From JAEXOD01 sp043805435 (lineage in GTDB: Bacteria > Bacteroidota > Ignavibacteria > Ignavibacteriales > Melioribacteraceae), in NCBI GenBank assembly GCA_043805435.1, contig JAZDHY010000018.1:124001-188000 (forward strand): a stretch of 64,000 nt of DNA, written 5' to 3'. Under the pieces are notes generated by a model. It saw only the letters and a program-made list of their open reading frames with translations. It ran no database searches and was not told where the DNA came from. Of the stretch, positions 1 through 10,800 are shown one piece after another. Position 1 is the stretch's first letter, and the number at the start of each line of letters is the position of its first letter. A program made the position numbers and the translations under genes.

Positions 1-517
1 GACCGGGGTAGATAATATCAATTTGTAGATGTGCTAATTTTTCAATTGTTTTTATATATTCTTCTGTATAAGTGCCGTCACTCATATTAACTCTTACAGA
101 AGTATCGCCTGAAAAGAGTATTTTTTCTGCTTTCGAATATAAGCAAATCGAATCCGAAGAATGCCCCGGAGTAAAAATAACTTCAAAATAAGCATCTCCC
201 AACATCAAAATTTCTCCATCAACAAACAATCTATCAACTCCGGTAAATGTTGATGCAGCAATAACTTTTGCTCCATATTTTTCCTTAACAGCTATTACGC
301 CACCGGCATGATCAAAATGATTATGAGTTAATAAAACCAAATTAATTGGTACTTTACCAACACCTGTATTTATTTTTTCAATTTCATTAATAATATAACT
401 ATCCGATCCGGTATCAATTAAAGCATTAGTGTCGCTTAACTTGTTCCAAGTTCCTAATATTAAATACGAATTACCACTATAAATTAATGGATTAGGAGGA
501 AGAGTGATAACTTTCAT
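1..517 (-). CDS. Metallo-beta-lactamase-fold hydrolase, partial (3' end outside window)
   Basis: The reading frame starts at an ATG that overlaps the stop of the CheR gene (TGATG) and runs off the left edge, so the C-terminus is missing. The visible product begins MKVITLPPNPLIYSGNSYLI. It carries the MBL metal-binding motif THNHFDH, then PGHSSDS and FSGDTS, so the metal ligands of a glyoxalase-II-like hydrolase are present. The HxHxDH form fits a hydrolase better than the HxExDH form of flavodiiron or oxygen-sensing MBL proteins. Its translational coupling to CheR puts it in the chemosensory operon, but its substrate cannot be inferred. Confidence 0.85.
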   Translation of the reverse strand, partial: MKVITLPPNPLIYSGNSYLILGTWNKLSDTNALIDTGSDSYIINEIEKINTGVGKVPINLVLLTHNHFDHAGGVIAVKEKYGAKVIAASTFTGVDRLFVDGEILMLGDAYFEVIFTPGHSSDSICLYSKAEKILFSGDTSVRVNMSDGTYTEEYIKTIEKLAHLQIDIIYPG

Positions 518-1131
518 CAACTTCCCTCAATTTTACGGTATAATTGTGCATCAGGCACCACTTGCTGAAAAAGATGCGAAAGTTCTTCAGGCATTTTTTG
601 TGTATGTTCTGAGACAAATAAACCATTTACATCCAATGCTTTGTGAAACATTTTAATAACTTCAATTCTCTCATTCTGTTGAAAATGAAGTAATACATTT
701 TTACATAATATTAAACTAAATCCCTGCCCAATTGGATTTAATGTTAACAAATCATGTTTTTGAAATTGTACTCTATCACGAATAATATTTTTTACTTTAA
801 CTGCACCCGGTTTTTCATCAGAAGGTTCGAAGTACTTATCAAAAACATCTTTTGGAATTCTTTTTGTTTCTTCATCCGAATAAATTCCGTTTTTAATAAT
901 ATCACCAAAAGTGTCAGTTTCATCAATATCAGTAGCATATATATATAAATTTTTAAATGAAAACTGTCCCATTGTTTCTGCAAGTATCATTGCCATAGTG
1001 TATGGTTCGGGTCCCATAGCACATCCGGCATCCCAAACTCTTATTCTGCTTCTTCCTGAAACTTCAGGGGTTAAAACTTTTGCTGCATGTTCCAGTGTAT
1101 ATGTATCTCTAAAAAAAAATGTAAAGGCCAT
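517..1131 (-). CDS. cheR: CheR-type protein methyltransferase, short form
   Basis: 204 aa. SAM-dependent methyltransferase of the CheR family, which methylates glutamates on chemoreceptors. The start FFFRDTYTLEHAAKVL matches the FFRD...FE-L region that begins the catalytic domain. The SAM-binding motif reads DAGCAMGPEPYTMAM (usual GCxxGEEPYS), and LILCKNVLLHF corresponds to the family's CRNVLIYF. The usual N-terminal helical domain of about 70 residues is absent: the gene upstream ends 29 bp away and no in-frame extension exists. It follows CheA and overlaps the MBL gene. No CheB methylesterase is seen in the window, so classical receptor adaptation is uncertain. Confidence 0.85.
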   Translation of the reverse strand: MAFTFFFRDTYTLEHAAKVLTPEVSGRSRIRVWDAGCAMGPEPYTMAMILAETMGQFSFKNLYIYATDIDETDTFGDIIKNGIYSDEETKRIPKDVFDKYFEPSDEKPGAVKVKNIIRDRVQFQKHDLLTLNPIGQGFSLILCKNVLLHFQQNERIEVIKMFHKALDVNGLFVSEHTQKMPEELSHLFQQVVPDAQLYRKIEGS

Positions 1132-1160
1132 TTAAATTACTCCGTTAATAGGATCAAACG

Positions 1161-3245
1161 CTATTTAAGATCTTTTGAAAATAGAACTTCTTGTTCAACT
1201 AATTTTCCAATATCAAGAATGAGGGCCACAGTTCCATCACCTAAAATAGTGGCACCCGATACACCTTCAATATTTTTATACAACCGACCCAGTGTTTTAA
1301 GAACCGTTTGATGTTGACCAATTACATTATCTACTACAAAACCAACTCTTGTACTATTATATGAGGCAATTACTACTTGTTCAATTTCAGGCCTGGCACC
1401 AACAACTCCAAATCTTTCGCGCAAATTTAAATAGGGGACAATTTCGCCTCTAATATTTACAATATGTCGACCGTGAACATTATCAATATCCATTTGTAAA
1501 AGCTCAATACATTCCTCAACAGAAGATAAGGGTAAAACATAATTATCATTTGCAATTTTAACTAATAATCCATCAATAATTGCAAGTGTTAAGGGCAATT
1601 TTAAAGTAATAGTAGTACCAATTGATTTTTTGCTGGTAACTTCTATATTTCCCCTTAAAGCATCAATTGCCCTTTTTACCACATCCATCCCAACACCTCT
1701 GCCGGAAACACTTGTAACTCGTTTGGCAGTAGAAAAACCGGGTGCAAATATTAATGAATATAATTCGGTTTCAGAAAGTTCTGCAGTTTCAGCAATTATT
1801 CCGGAAGTGATAGCCTTTTGTCTAATTGCCTCTTTATCAAGTCCGGCACCATCATCGGTTATTTTTATTAAAACATTTCCACCCGATTGTGTTGCGGATA
1901 AATGTACCTCACCAACGCGTTTTTTCCCTAATTTTTCTCTTATTTCAGGTGATTCTATTCCATGATCAATTGAGTTGCGAATAATATGAACTAAAGGGTC
2001 ATTTAATTTTTCAATTACAGTTTTATCAAGTTCAGTTTCTGCACCTTCAATAGTTAAATTTATTTCTTTATTTAACTCTTTTGATAAATCGCGAACTAAT
2101 CGTGTAAATTTACTAAAGGTGGTACCAATCGGTAACATTCTAATATTTAAAGCGCTGTCTCGCAATGACCAAGTAATTCTTTCAACCTCTTCCGAAACCG
2201 TCAACATTGTTGCATCATTACTACTAATGGCAATTTGGGTTAAACGAGCTTGAATTGTTACAAGTTCTCCAACTAAATTTACTAACTCATCAAGCTTTTC
2301 AGAGCTGACGCGTATGCTTGAGACTTTATCTGGTTCATGATGAGTTTCAAGAACACTTCTTTTAATATTTTTTTCGGGTATAACCCTTTTTTCAATATTA
2401 ATTGAACTCTCAAAATTAACAATTGCATTTTCTATATCAAATTTATCATTATAAACATTTTCAATAAAATAATTACCAAAAGCATTAAATCTTTCGGGAC
2501 TTGTTAAAATGTTTTTTTTATCACAATCTATCACATTAAGTAAACATTGATCCTCAACAAAAATAAAAATATCTTTAATTGAATCAATTCCTTTATTAGT
2601 CTTTATAAGAATTTTCCAATCAAAATAACATTTTTCAGGGTCAATATCTTTCAAAGTAATATTATTATCAAATACCGAACGAACAAATATTTCCCCTAAA
2701 TCAGCCAATTCGGCAATTAAAGAAATTGGATTTGTCCCTGTTAAAAAAATGTCCTTTTCGGGCTTAAAAATAATAAAATATATTTTTAATGGTTTAATTT
2801 CCTTTTCAACCACATTAACTTTTTCTTCAACTACTATATCTTTTTCAAAACTTTTTTTCTTTTTTATATCATTAAGAATATTTCTAAATGAAGTTAAGAT
2901 TTCTTTAGTAATGGTTTCATCTAGTTTAACACTTTTTTCATCTTTAAACAACATAATAGAAATTTGATCGCTTGCTTTTAACGTTAAGTCGATGATTTGT
3001 TTTGTAACTAATATTTCCCCGTTTCTAATAAAATCATAAACAGATTCAATGTCATGCGTAAACATTGCAATCTCGTCATAACCAAACATCCCCGAAGAAC
3101 CTTTTATTGTATGTAATGCTCTAAAAATTTTAGCAATAATCTCCTTATCAGTTGGATTCTCTTCCAATTCAAGCAAAGATTTTTCCAACTCTGCTAAAAG
3201 CTCAACCGCTTCTTCTATAAATGCCTGCCGATGAACGTCCATCAT
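1161..3245 (-). CDS. cheA: Chemotaxis-type histidine kinase CheA
   Basis: 694 aa. Domains in order: P1/HPt with phosphoacceptor His about residue 45 in ALHTIKGSSG; a low-complexity middle part about 135-330; P3 dimerisation helices; P4 ATPase with the N box HIIRNSIDHGIE, G1 box DDGAGLD, FAPGFSTA and SGRGVGMDVV; and a P5 CheW-like C-terminal domain. The ATG pair at 3240-3245 overlaps the CheY stop (ATGA), preceded by AAGGTG. It would phosphorylate the adjacent CheY. No separate CheW or transmembrane receptor is encoded nearby, which suggests a non-canonical signalling array or an output other than swimming. Confidence 0.95.
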   Translation of the reverse strand: MMDVHRQAFIEEAVELLAELEKSLLELEENPTDKEIIAKIFRALHTIKGSSGMFGYDEIAMFTHDIESVYDFIRNGEILVTKQIIDLTLKASDQISIMLFKDEKSVKLDETITKEILTSFRNILNDIKKKKSFEKDIVVEEKVNVVEKEIKPLKIYFIIFKPEKDIFLTGTNPISLIAELADLGEIFVRSVFDNNITLKDIDPEKCYFDWKILIKTNKGIDSIKDIFIFVEDQCLLNVIDCDKKNILTSPERFNAFGNYFIENVYNDKFDIENAIVNFESSINIEKRVIPEKNIKRSVLETHHEPDKVSSIRVSSEKLDELVNLVGELVTIQARLTQIAISSNDATMLTVSEEVERITWSLRDSALNIRMLPIGTTFSKFTRLVRDLSKELNKEINLTIEGAETELDKTVIEKLNDPLVHIIRNSIDHGIESPEIREKLGKKRVGEVHLSATQSGGNVLIKITDDGAGLDKEAIRQKAITSGIIAETAELSETELYSLIFAPGFSTAKRVTSVSGRGVGMDVVKRAIDALRGNIEVTSKKSIGTTITLKLPLTLAIIDGLLVKIANDNYVLPLSSVEECIELLQMDIDNVHGRHIVNIRGEIVPYLNLRERFGVVGARPEIEQVVIASYNSTRVGFVVDNVIGQHQTVLKTLGRLYKNIEGVSGATILGDGTVALILDIGKLVEQEVLFSKDLK

Positions 3246-3607
3246 CCAATCACCTTTTTGACAACTGCTAATAGTTGTTCTTGTTTAAATGGTTTTACAA
3301 TCCAACCTGTTGCACCTGCTTGTTTTCCTTCCATTTTTTTTTCATTTTGCGATTCTGTTGTAAGCATAACAATTGGCACAAACCTAAAAGCTGCCATTTG
3401 CCTCACTTTTTTGATTAATTCGATGCCATCCATATTAGGCATATTCAAATCGGTAACAATAAGGTGAATTTGTTTATTATTAATTTTCGAAAGAGCGTCT
3501 TTACCATCACAAGCCTCAATTACGTCATATCCGGCTTCTTTTAAAGTGAAACTTACCATTTGCCTTACACTTGTCGAATCATCAACAGTTAGTATTGTTT
3601 TAGTCAT
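3242..3607 (-). CDS. cheY: CheY-like single-domain response regulator
   Basis: 121 aa, only a REC domain. Acidic pocket D9/D10, phosphoacceptor D53 in VTDLNMPNMDG, switch residue T83/T84, and conserved K105 in VKPF. It has no output domain, as in CheY. It overlaps the STAS gene upstream by 8 bp and the CheA gene downstream by 4 bp, so the three are translationally coupled. The likely phosphodonor is CheA. The neighbouring MCP-like protein carries a CheZ-like motif that could dephosphorylate it (inference). Confidence 0.95.
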   Translation of the reverse strand: MTKTILTVDDSTSVRQMVSFTLKEAGYDVIEACDGKDALSKINNKQIHLIVTDLNMPNMDGIELIKKVRQMAAFRFVPIVMLTTESQNEKKMEGKQAGATGWIVKPFKQEQLLAVVKKVIG

Positions 3608-3947
3608 TAATGACCTCGCTTATTAAATCATTTTTAATTTTTGGTCCAAACCATTTATCTTCATTAAGTCCCGATTTTTTTAATAAAACACGAAATTGTT
3701 CAGAATCGAAGGAATCTAATACAATAGTTTTGTTCAATTTGATTGCAGTTTTTTGAAGTGCTAAAAGTAATTGCAGATAAGTCAAATCATACTCATCAGC
3801 TTCATTATGATTAATTTTAATGTTATCAAATTTGTCGATAGCACTAATAAGTACTTCTTTAATCTCAACTGCATGCTGAATAGTTAATGATCCTTTGAAA
3901 AACAAAACCCTGCAATCAGATTCTTCATTTAGAGTATAATCAAACAT
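3600..3947 (-). CDS. STAS-domain protein of a chemosensory operon
   Basis: 115 aa. The fold pattern of a STAS/anti-sigma-factor-antagonist domain is visible: VLFFKGSLTIQHAVEIKEVL followed by DEYDLTYLQLLLALQKTA and a beta strand TIVLDS. The SpoIIAA-type DSSG phosphosite is replaced by DLT, the form often seen in STAS proteins of chemosensory operons, where the hydroxyl residue may or may not be phosphorylated. The 8-bp overlap with CheY argues for a stoichiometric partner role. Its partner kinase or target is not identifiable. Confidence 0.8.
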   Translation of the reverse strand: MFDYTLNEESDCRVLFFKGSLTIQHAVEIKEVLISAIDKFDNIKINHNEADEYDLTYLQLLLALQKTAIKLNKTIVLDSFDSEQFRVLLKKSGLNEDKWFGPKIKNDLISEVIND

Positions 3948-3955
3948 ATCAATTC

Positions 3956-5776
3956 CTAAAATAATTCTACATTATCACCTAAATCGTTATCGTTTGATTT
4001 AGAGGTTTTATTTAATTTTGTTTTTGCGGAATTTTTACCGGCAATAAATTTTCTATGTATTTCTCTTTCGCTATGCATAGTATATTTATTTAAAATAATA
4101 TGTTCATCCATCTTTCTTTTATTAGTATGCTTTACTAAAGGATAAAGCTCTGTTACAATGCTTCTTAAGCCTAAAATTACATCGTTTATGGTTTTAATTA
4201 TTTCGTTATGAAAGTTTATACTACGAATTGTAAGCTTAATTTCTTGTCGTAAAGATAGAATATCATTTTTTAAATGTGCAAATATTTTTTTAGTTTCGCC
4301 TTCTACGTTAATAATTGAGTTAACCATTAAATTAATATTTTGATTGGTAGCAGTTATAGTATCAGATTTTTCATCGGTTGTAGATTGCTCTAAGTTAGCA
4401 CGTAATAATCGAGTAGCATCATTAACAAAGCCAAGTTTTTTTGTAATTGAGCCGGTTTCAAACTTAGCTTCTATTGATAATTTTTGAATAGCTTCGGCTA
4501 AAATACCCAAAGCAGAACCTTCATTTCCTACATGCGCTGCTTTAATTATTGCGTTTATGGCAATAATTTCAATCTCATCACCAATGTTCTCAATTTCTAT
4601 TACAAAAGCAGACAAATCGTCCACAACTTCAACAACCGACTTAATAGATTCATTTAGCTGTTGTTCCACTTTGGCATTTTTTTTAAGTTCTTCAGAAATT
4701 ATCAGAAGTTCTTTTCTCATATTTTCTAAACAATTACCTTGAATTTTATTATCACCGGAGAAAAGAAATTCAGTTTCTTCAAAAATGGTTGTTACACTAT
4801 TTTCTATACCACCTAAACTAATAATAATTTCTTCAACAGCATTTCCAAATTCACTAATTGAATTATTTAATTGTACTGACTGTAGCTCACAAACGTCATA
4901 AATCATTCCAAAAGAATCATCTTCGTTTTCCGATTCATCAAAATCTATTTTATCTTTAAGGTCTGCGATATTAGTAATTACGTGTTCCATTTGTTGTCTG
5001 GTAATATCGTGGAATTGTATGGCAACAACAACATCGCCAATGCCTTTAGTAATATTTTTCGAACTATTAAAAATATTTTCAATATGTATTGAATTCCCGT
5101 TATATTGCTCCTTAAAACCTTGTAAAGAAAGCAGAGCAGAACTTAAGACTATTGTAGATTGTTTTTTTTGTTCTTTTTCAAGCTTTTCAAGGTCTAAAAT
5201 AGTCCTTGTAATTTCGGATGCCAAAAAATTTGCTTTGGCCGAAATATTTAAAGCTTTAGTTTCTATTACATCCGATAACCTGTCTACATTCTGCACAAGA
5301 GCAGAAAAACCTTTATCATCAGTACCCAATCTAGCTATCTCAATTTTAGTTGAAATACCTAAAACTTTAAGATGTTTTACAATTTTCTTAAAACTACTAA
5401 TTTCATCAATAATTATTTCAATTTTTTGAAATATCGAAGACAATTCTCTTTTATCTTTTTCAATTTCGCTAATAGATTCAGAGAAATGATGTTCCAATTG
5501 TTCTAATAATATTGATATTTCCGAAACGCCTTTTTTTAAGACCCTTTCGGAGATTGAAGAAGCGGCTTGTGAAGATAATTCGGTTATAGTTTTAGAACTA
5601 TTTAAATAATTATATAATTTTTGGCCAATTTCCAAAAACATTTTTTCCGAATTTTCATCGGTATATTTTATTTTTGTCCTAAAATCATTCAATAACACAA
5701 AAAATTTCTTTATACTAAATGAACCCTCAATTGCCTGAACAGAAGTTTGGTTAATTAGTTTTTCCATTGAGTCCAT
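3956..5776 (-). CDS. Soluble MCP-like coiled-coil protein with a CheZ-like DxxxQ motif
   Basis: 606 aa, no signal peptide or membrane segment, predicted largely helical and coiled coil. Two stretches resemble the MCP signalling hairpin: about 138-185 (GISTKIEIARLGTDDKGFSA) and about 400-450 (EIIAINAIIKAAHVGNEGSA, compare IALNAAIEAARAGE). Residues 254-262 read QFHDITRQQ. D257 and Q261 have the D-x3-Q spacing of the catalytic pair of the CheZ phosphatase (FQDLTGQ). The C-terminus is DNVELF, loosely like the NWETF CheR-tethering pentapeptide but without the Trp. The gene lies just upstream of STAS, CheY and CheA. Likely role: cytoplasmic receptor/adaptor and possible CheY phosphatase (inference). 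Confidence 0.7.
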   Translation of the reverse strand: MDSMEKLINQTSVQAIEGSFSIKKFFVLLNDFRTKIKYTDENSEKMFLEIGQKLYNYLNSSKTITELSSQAASSISERVLKKGVSEISILLEQLEHHFSESISEIEKDKRELSSIFQKIEIIIDEISSFKKIVKHLKVLGISTKIEIARLGTDDKGFSALVQNVDRLSDVIETKALNISAKANFLASEITRTILDLEKLEKEQKKQSTIVLSSALLSLQGFKEQYNGNSIHIENIFNSSKNITKGIGDVVVAIQFHDITRQQMEHVITNIADLKDKIDFDESENEDDSFGMIYDVCELQSVQLNNSISEFGNAVEEIIISLGGIENSVTTIFEETEFLFSGDNKIQGNCLENMRKELLIISEELKKNAKVEQQLNESIKSVVEVVDDLSAFVIEIENIGDEIEIIAINAIIKAAHVGNEGSALGILAEAIQKLSIEAKFETGSITKKLGFVNDATRLLRANLEQSTTDEKSDTITATNQNINLMVNSIINVEGETKKIFAHLKNDILSLRQEIKLTIRSINFHNEIIKTINDVILGLRSIVTELYPLVKHTNKRKMDEHIILNKYTMHSEREIHRKFIAGKNSAKTKLNKTSKSNDNDLGDNVELF

Positions 5777-5801
5777 ATCAATAAAGTGGAAAAATATTTA
5801 A

Positions 5802-6905
5802 TTAGCTTGCTTTTACCTTTGCATCGTAACTTAATGGAAAACCAATTTCAATAATCGTAAATTTATTTTCTTCACTATCGATATTCATATAGCCATTATA
5901 CAAGTTAGTTATTTTTTTGATTATCGTCAAGCCCAGACCAAGACCTTCTGTATTTTTTTCATTAGAATTAAGAAGTGTAAAGGCATTAATATTTTCAATT
6001 TTACTCGTTTTAATACCAGATCCATAATCGGTAACTTTCAAAATATAATATCTGCCTTTACACTCAACACTTATCGTTATAGGTGTTCCCTCAACTGAAA
6101 ATTTAAGTGAATTTTCAACTAATTCTGTTAATATTAAATTTATTAATTTTGCATTTATTCCAACTTTTCCACTCTGAATACTGAAACTTAAATCTTTTTC
6201 TCTATCATATTCAGAGGCCTTTTTTTGCACTAAATCCTTCAGTTCATCCGGATCTGTATCGGATATTTCCACATCAATGGATGATACTTTGTTTTCCGAA
6301 AGAAGCTCGGCATATAACATAAACTTTTCAATTCTATGATGTAATTTTTTTCCTGATTTATTAATACTTTTTGCAATTTCAATAATATCATCTTTGGTTA
6401 AACCATCAAATGTTTTTTCAATAATTTCAGAAAATCCAATAATACTAACTAATGGTGTTCTTAATTCGTGGGCAACATTTTTAACAATATTATTTTTAAA
6501 TTCTTCAAAAATATTTATTTGATTATTTTTCTTTCTTAACCTCGATGATATAGTATTAAGTACATCGTCAATTTTAAAAGGTTTAGTGATGTAATCATCT
6601 GCTCCCAAAGCCATCCCTGCCCTGATGTCCTGTAATTCTACCTTTGCAGAAAGAAAAATAAATGGAATAAAAGAAGTTATAGAATTTTCTTGTAATTTTT
6701 TCAACAATTCTAAACCATCCATCTGCGGCATTCTAATATCACTAATTATAATATCAGGCTCTTTTACCAATGCCAGTTTGTACCCTTCATAACCATTTTT
6801 TGCCGAAAGTGTATTAAACCCATTAAATTGTAAAATATCTTCAAGATTCATCCTTAAGTTTTGATCGTCTTCAACTATCAAAACTGTTTTTGTGGAATCA
6901 ATCAT
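5802..6905 (-). CDS. Hybrid REC - histidine kinase (REC-HisKA-HATPase)
   Basis: 367 aa, no membrane segment. An N-terminal receiver (phosphoacceptor D56 in SDIRMPQMDG, K108 in TKPF) is followed by HisKA with H146 in NVAHELRTPL and a HATPase domain with the N box about ELVENSLKF and G boxes DYGSGI and GLGLGLTI. This REC-first order means the kinase is probably controlled by phosphorylation from another kinase instead of by a sensor domain. The candidate is the seven-PAS kinase upstream. It is 25 bp from the MCP-like gene and 184 bp from the LytTR regulator gene, so it may begin a second transcript. Confidence 0.9.
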   Translation of the reverse strand: MIDSTKTVLIVEDDQNLRMNLEDILQFNGFNTLSAKNGYEGYKLALVKEPDIIISDIRMPQMDGLELLKKLQENSITSFIPFIFLSAKVELQDIRAGMALGADDYITKPFKIDDVLNTISSRLRKKNNQINIFEEFKNNIVKNVAHELRTPLVSIIGFSEIIEKTFDGLTKDDIIEIAKSINKSGKKLHHRIEKFMLYAELLSENKVSSIDVEISDTDPDELKDLVQKKASEYDREKDLSFSIQSGKVGINAKLINLILTELVENSLKFSVEGTPITISVECKGRYYILKVTDYGSGIKTSKIENINAFTLLNSNEKNTEGLGLGLTIIKKITNLYNGYMNIDSEENKFTIIEIGFPLSYDAKVKAS

Positions 6906-7089
6906 TACAATTTCCTTGCATTAAATTAATGGATGTAACTCACTTCTATAATCTAAATATTTTATTTATTAATTAAGGATAATAATTTTATTATAAATTA
7001 ATGAGATATAAATTGCAAGCGGGCTAATATTTGAGTAAGCGGGCTCTAAGTAATGAGAAATGTAGCAGACTTTGATATTAATTAAAAAA

Positions 7090-7860
7090 TTATTTTTCAA
7101 ATCTAAGTTTAGTTGCAAAACGTTTACTAATTAAAATTGGAGTTGGTATTTGAGAAAGGTAAACACGATATGAATTGTTAAACCAATTTTCAATTTTAGA
7201 AATTTGGTCAATACAAATAATAGTGGAGCGATGAACTCGCAAAAAATTTTTAGCAGGTAATTTCTCTTCCCATTCTTTCATCGATTTATGCACTAAAACT
7301 CCTTTACCACCATTTAAATATACTAACGAATATTGATTAGCTGCAGTAATATATTTAATTTCAGCAATTTTAATAAAACTAATTTCATCTTTTTGTTTAA
7401 CAAATAATTTATCGTCTAAAGTGTAAATTTCTTTATCATTATTACTAAAAACTTCGTCTTTTTTAACATTACCGGCTTCCTTAAAAAACGATATTTTTTT
7501 TAACCTTGTTTCAATTGCAAAAAGCAATTCTTCTTTTTTATAAGGTTTTAATAAATAATCATCAGCACCTAATTCCATTCCAAGCCTAATATGTTCTCTT
7601 TCTATGCGGGCCGATAAAAATATAAATGGTATTCCTTTGGTTTTATCATTCTGAAATAATGTTCTTAAAACATCATATCCATTCATTCCCCGCATTACAA
7701 TATCACATATAATAATATCAGGATAAAATGTCTGTGCCAACTTTATCCCTAATTCTCCATTGTTAGCAGATTCGACTAAATAACCTTCTTCGGTTAACAA
7801 AGTAACAATATTATCCCTTAAACCATCTTCATCATCAATTACAAGTATTTTTGTGTCCAT
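7090..7860 (-). CDS. LytTR-family response regulator
   Basis: 256 aa. Receiver domain with D53 in ICDIVMRGMNG and K105 in LLKPY. After a linker (about 125-150) comes a LytTR DNA-binding domain with IKYITAANQYSLVYLNGG and FLRVHRSTIICIDQI. It starts 2 bp after the multi-PAS kinase stop, so the two are surely co-translated. LytTR regulators usually pair with 5TM-LytS type kinases; pairing with a HisKA kinase is less common. Its DNA targets are not evident in the window. Confidence 0.92.
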   Translation of the reverse strand: MDTKILVIDDEDGLRDNIVTLLTEEGYLVESANNGELGIKLAQTFYPDIIICDIVMRGMNGYDVLRTLFQNDKTKGIPFIFLSARIEREHIRLGMELGADDYLLKPYKKEELLFAIETRLKKISFFKEAGNVKKDEVFSNNDKEIYTLDDKLFVKQKDEISFIKIAEIKYITAANQYSLVYLNGGKGVLVHKSMKEWEEKLPAKNFLRVHRSTIICIDQISKIENWFNNSYRVYLSQIPTPILISKRFATKLRFEK

Positions 7861-7862
7861 AA

Positions 7863-10800
7863 TTAATTCTTTTTTTTAATTGGAATTATTAAAATAATTT
7901 TTGTTCCAAAGTTTACTTTGCTGTCAACTAAAATTTCACCTTCATGTAACTCAACATATCGTTTTACAATTGACATTCCCAGTCCAGTACCCGGAATTTG
8001 ATTTACATTAGCTCCTCTATGAAAAGGTTCGAATAAATAATTAATATCTTCAGGGGCAATTCCTATTCCATTATCAATAATTTCAATAATAATATTTACA
8101 TCATTACTTAAAACATTCAATACAACTGTTTCACCCACTTTAGAATATTTTACAGCATTAGACAATAAATTTAATAATATAGATCTGAAAAGTCTTTCAT
8201 CAAGAAAGAAATACTTTTTTGCGGACTTAAAAGCTAAATTGATTATGTGACTTTTTGCCAGTTCATTTTGAAATTCTTTTACAAGATTAACGCAAAAATC
8301 TTCAAAATCAAATTCACGTGGTTCATATTCAATTTTTCCGGCCTCAACTTTGCTTACTGAAAGTACATCATCAATTAAATATGTTAAATTTCCAATCGAG
8401 TTTTTAATTCTTGAAATATGCTCCATATATTTTTCTATGTTCCATTTTCTACCATATGCTTCTAATAATTCTGTTGAAGAAAACATTGTAGCCAGAGGGG
8501 TTCTAAATTCGTGTGAAGCAGTAGAAATAAACCTTGATTTAAGGTCACTAAATTTTTGAACCTGATCCAAAGATTGTTGCAGCATAAGTTCAATTCCTTT
8601 TCCTTTTTCAATTTCCTCTTTTAACAATGCATTAGTTTTATTTAATTCCTGTGTTCTTATTTTTACAAGTTTTTCTAAGTTCTCTCTATAAATTTGTAAT
8701 TCATTTTCTATTTTTTTTCTATCGGTTATGTCTCGTGTAATAGTAAGCACACATTTTTCTTCGTTTACTTCAATAACAACAGCCGAAATTAAGCCTACAA
8801 CCAACGAACCATCTTTCCTTTTAAACTCACCCTCTCTATTCTGTACAATACCCTTTTTTTGCAACTCGGTTTCAAAATTAATTTTTTCTTCTTTTACTCC
8901 CCAAACATTTATTTCTTCTGTAGATTTGCCTAAAACGTTTTCTTCAGTATAACCCATCATTTTTGTAAAACCATTATTAATATCAACATAGCAGTTATCT
9001 TTTAGTCTTACAATATTAATTGCATCCGGGGACGTATAAAACGCTTTTGAAAACTTATTTTTTAAATCAATAATCTCTTTTTGTCGTTTAACTTGTTCCG
9101 TAACATCTGTATCAGCACCAATATAACCCATAAAATTTCCGGCATTATCAAAAATTGGTGAACTGGTCTTTTCGAGAACAACAATACTTCCGTCAATATT
9201 TAAATTTGCATTATTCCACTTTTGAATATATTTCTTTTCAAAAATATCAGTCGCTGACATTTTATTAAAGTCTTCCATTGTTTCATTAGTAAAAAGATCA
9301 TAAAAATGTTTTTTACCAATTAATTCATCTGCATTATAGCCAAGTATTTTTTCTACTGACGAACTACTAAAACGAAACACCCCGTTTTCGTCAACTTCCC
9401 AAATCCAATCGTTAGTATTTTCGGCAACCTGCCTAAACCGTTTTTCACTTTCTATTAGTGCGTTTTCTATTTTTTTTCTTTCTGTAATATCTTCAAAAAT
9501 TACAGCAAAATATTCTTTTTGATTACTAAATACCGATACTCTAAAATATTTTCCAATTTCCGCACTGTAATTATCAAACTCTTTATAATCTCCACCAAGT
9601 GCAACCCTGCCATATTCTTCAACCCAATATGGTTCGAGTTTGGGTAGAATTTCTTTAGCGGTTTTTCCAATTATTGCCGAACTTTTTAATCCGGTTAGTC
9701 TTTCAAAAGCCGGATTAACTTCTAAAAATCTATAATCAATAGGTATTCCATCAGGATTGCAAATAATTTGATGAAAAGCAAATCCTTCTTGCATCCCTTC
9801 AAATAACGAACGATATCTTTTTTCATTTTGAATTAGCTTTTCTTCTGCTTCCTTTGTGAGAGTAATATCTTCAATTGAAGCAACAGCTCCTTCAAATTCA
9901 TCTATATTAGAAATTAAAGGTGAAATGTTCACACTTAATAAGATCCGTGCATCGTTTTTAATAAATGACTGTAATATTCCTTTAACAGGTAGATTTCTAC
10001 TTTTAACAATGGAAAATGGTTTATTTTCATCGCTAATAATATTACCATCATAATCATTAATTTTTAATTCCGATAACAAGGTTTTTTCTTCATTCAACTT
10101 AATCCCAAAAATACTTTCGGCGGCTAAATTCCCAAATATTATCTCACCATCCTTATTTAAGTACAATAGGCCGACGGGAATTGTAGAAAGTATCCATTGC
10201 AGCAGATTTTTTTCCTTTCTTAATTCTTCTTCTGCTTTAATTTGTTCTGTAATATCAACTGAAAAACAAATAATTCCTGCAATTTCTCCGTGTTCGTTAT
10301 ACCAAGGAACCTTATCTGATCTCAGACTTATAGTTTTTTCAGCAAGATGTAAAGTTTCAATTATTCCAAATTTTGGTTTCCCTGTAAAAATAACCTCAAA
10401 ATCATCTTTTTGATACTTGTCAAATCCATTTGGATAAAAATCTTTTGCCGATTTTCCTTCCAGCTCTTCTACAGTTGAGTTTGCAGTTAAAGCTGCCGCT
10501 TTATTTACACGAATATAGTTATTTTGTTTATCCTTAAAATAAATTGCAACTGGAGATAAATTGATTATTGTTCTTAAGTCTTCACGTTCTTTATTTAATA
10601 GTTGTTCAAGTTTTTTTTCTTGTGTTAAATCTGTCAAACTGCCGGTAATAATAAATTCGCCAACATGATTAAGAACTGTTCGTGTTGATGTTTTTACGTG
10701 GCATATTTCGCCGGATTTTTTTATTAGTGTAAGATAATTGGTTTTTATTTCTTTTGAAAACAGTTCTTTGGAATTTATCAAAAATCTATCCATATCAGCT

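Noticed and set aside
1..517. Oxygen-sensing di-iron (ODP-like) MBL protein coupled to chemotaxis
   Set aside because: The metal motif is HxHxDH, typical of MBL hydrolases, not the HxExDH form of flavodiiron or ODP proteins.
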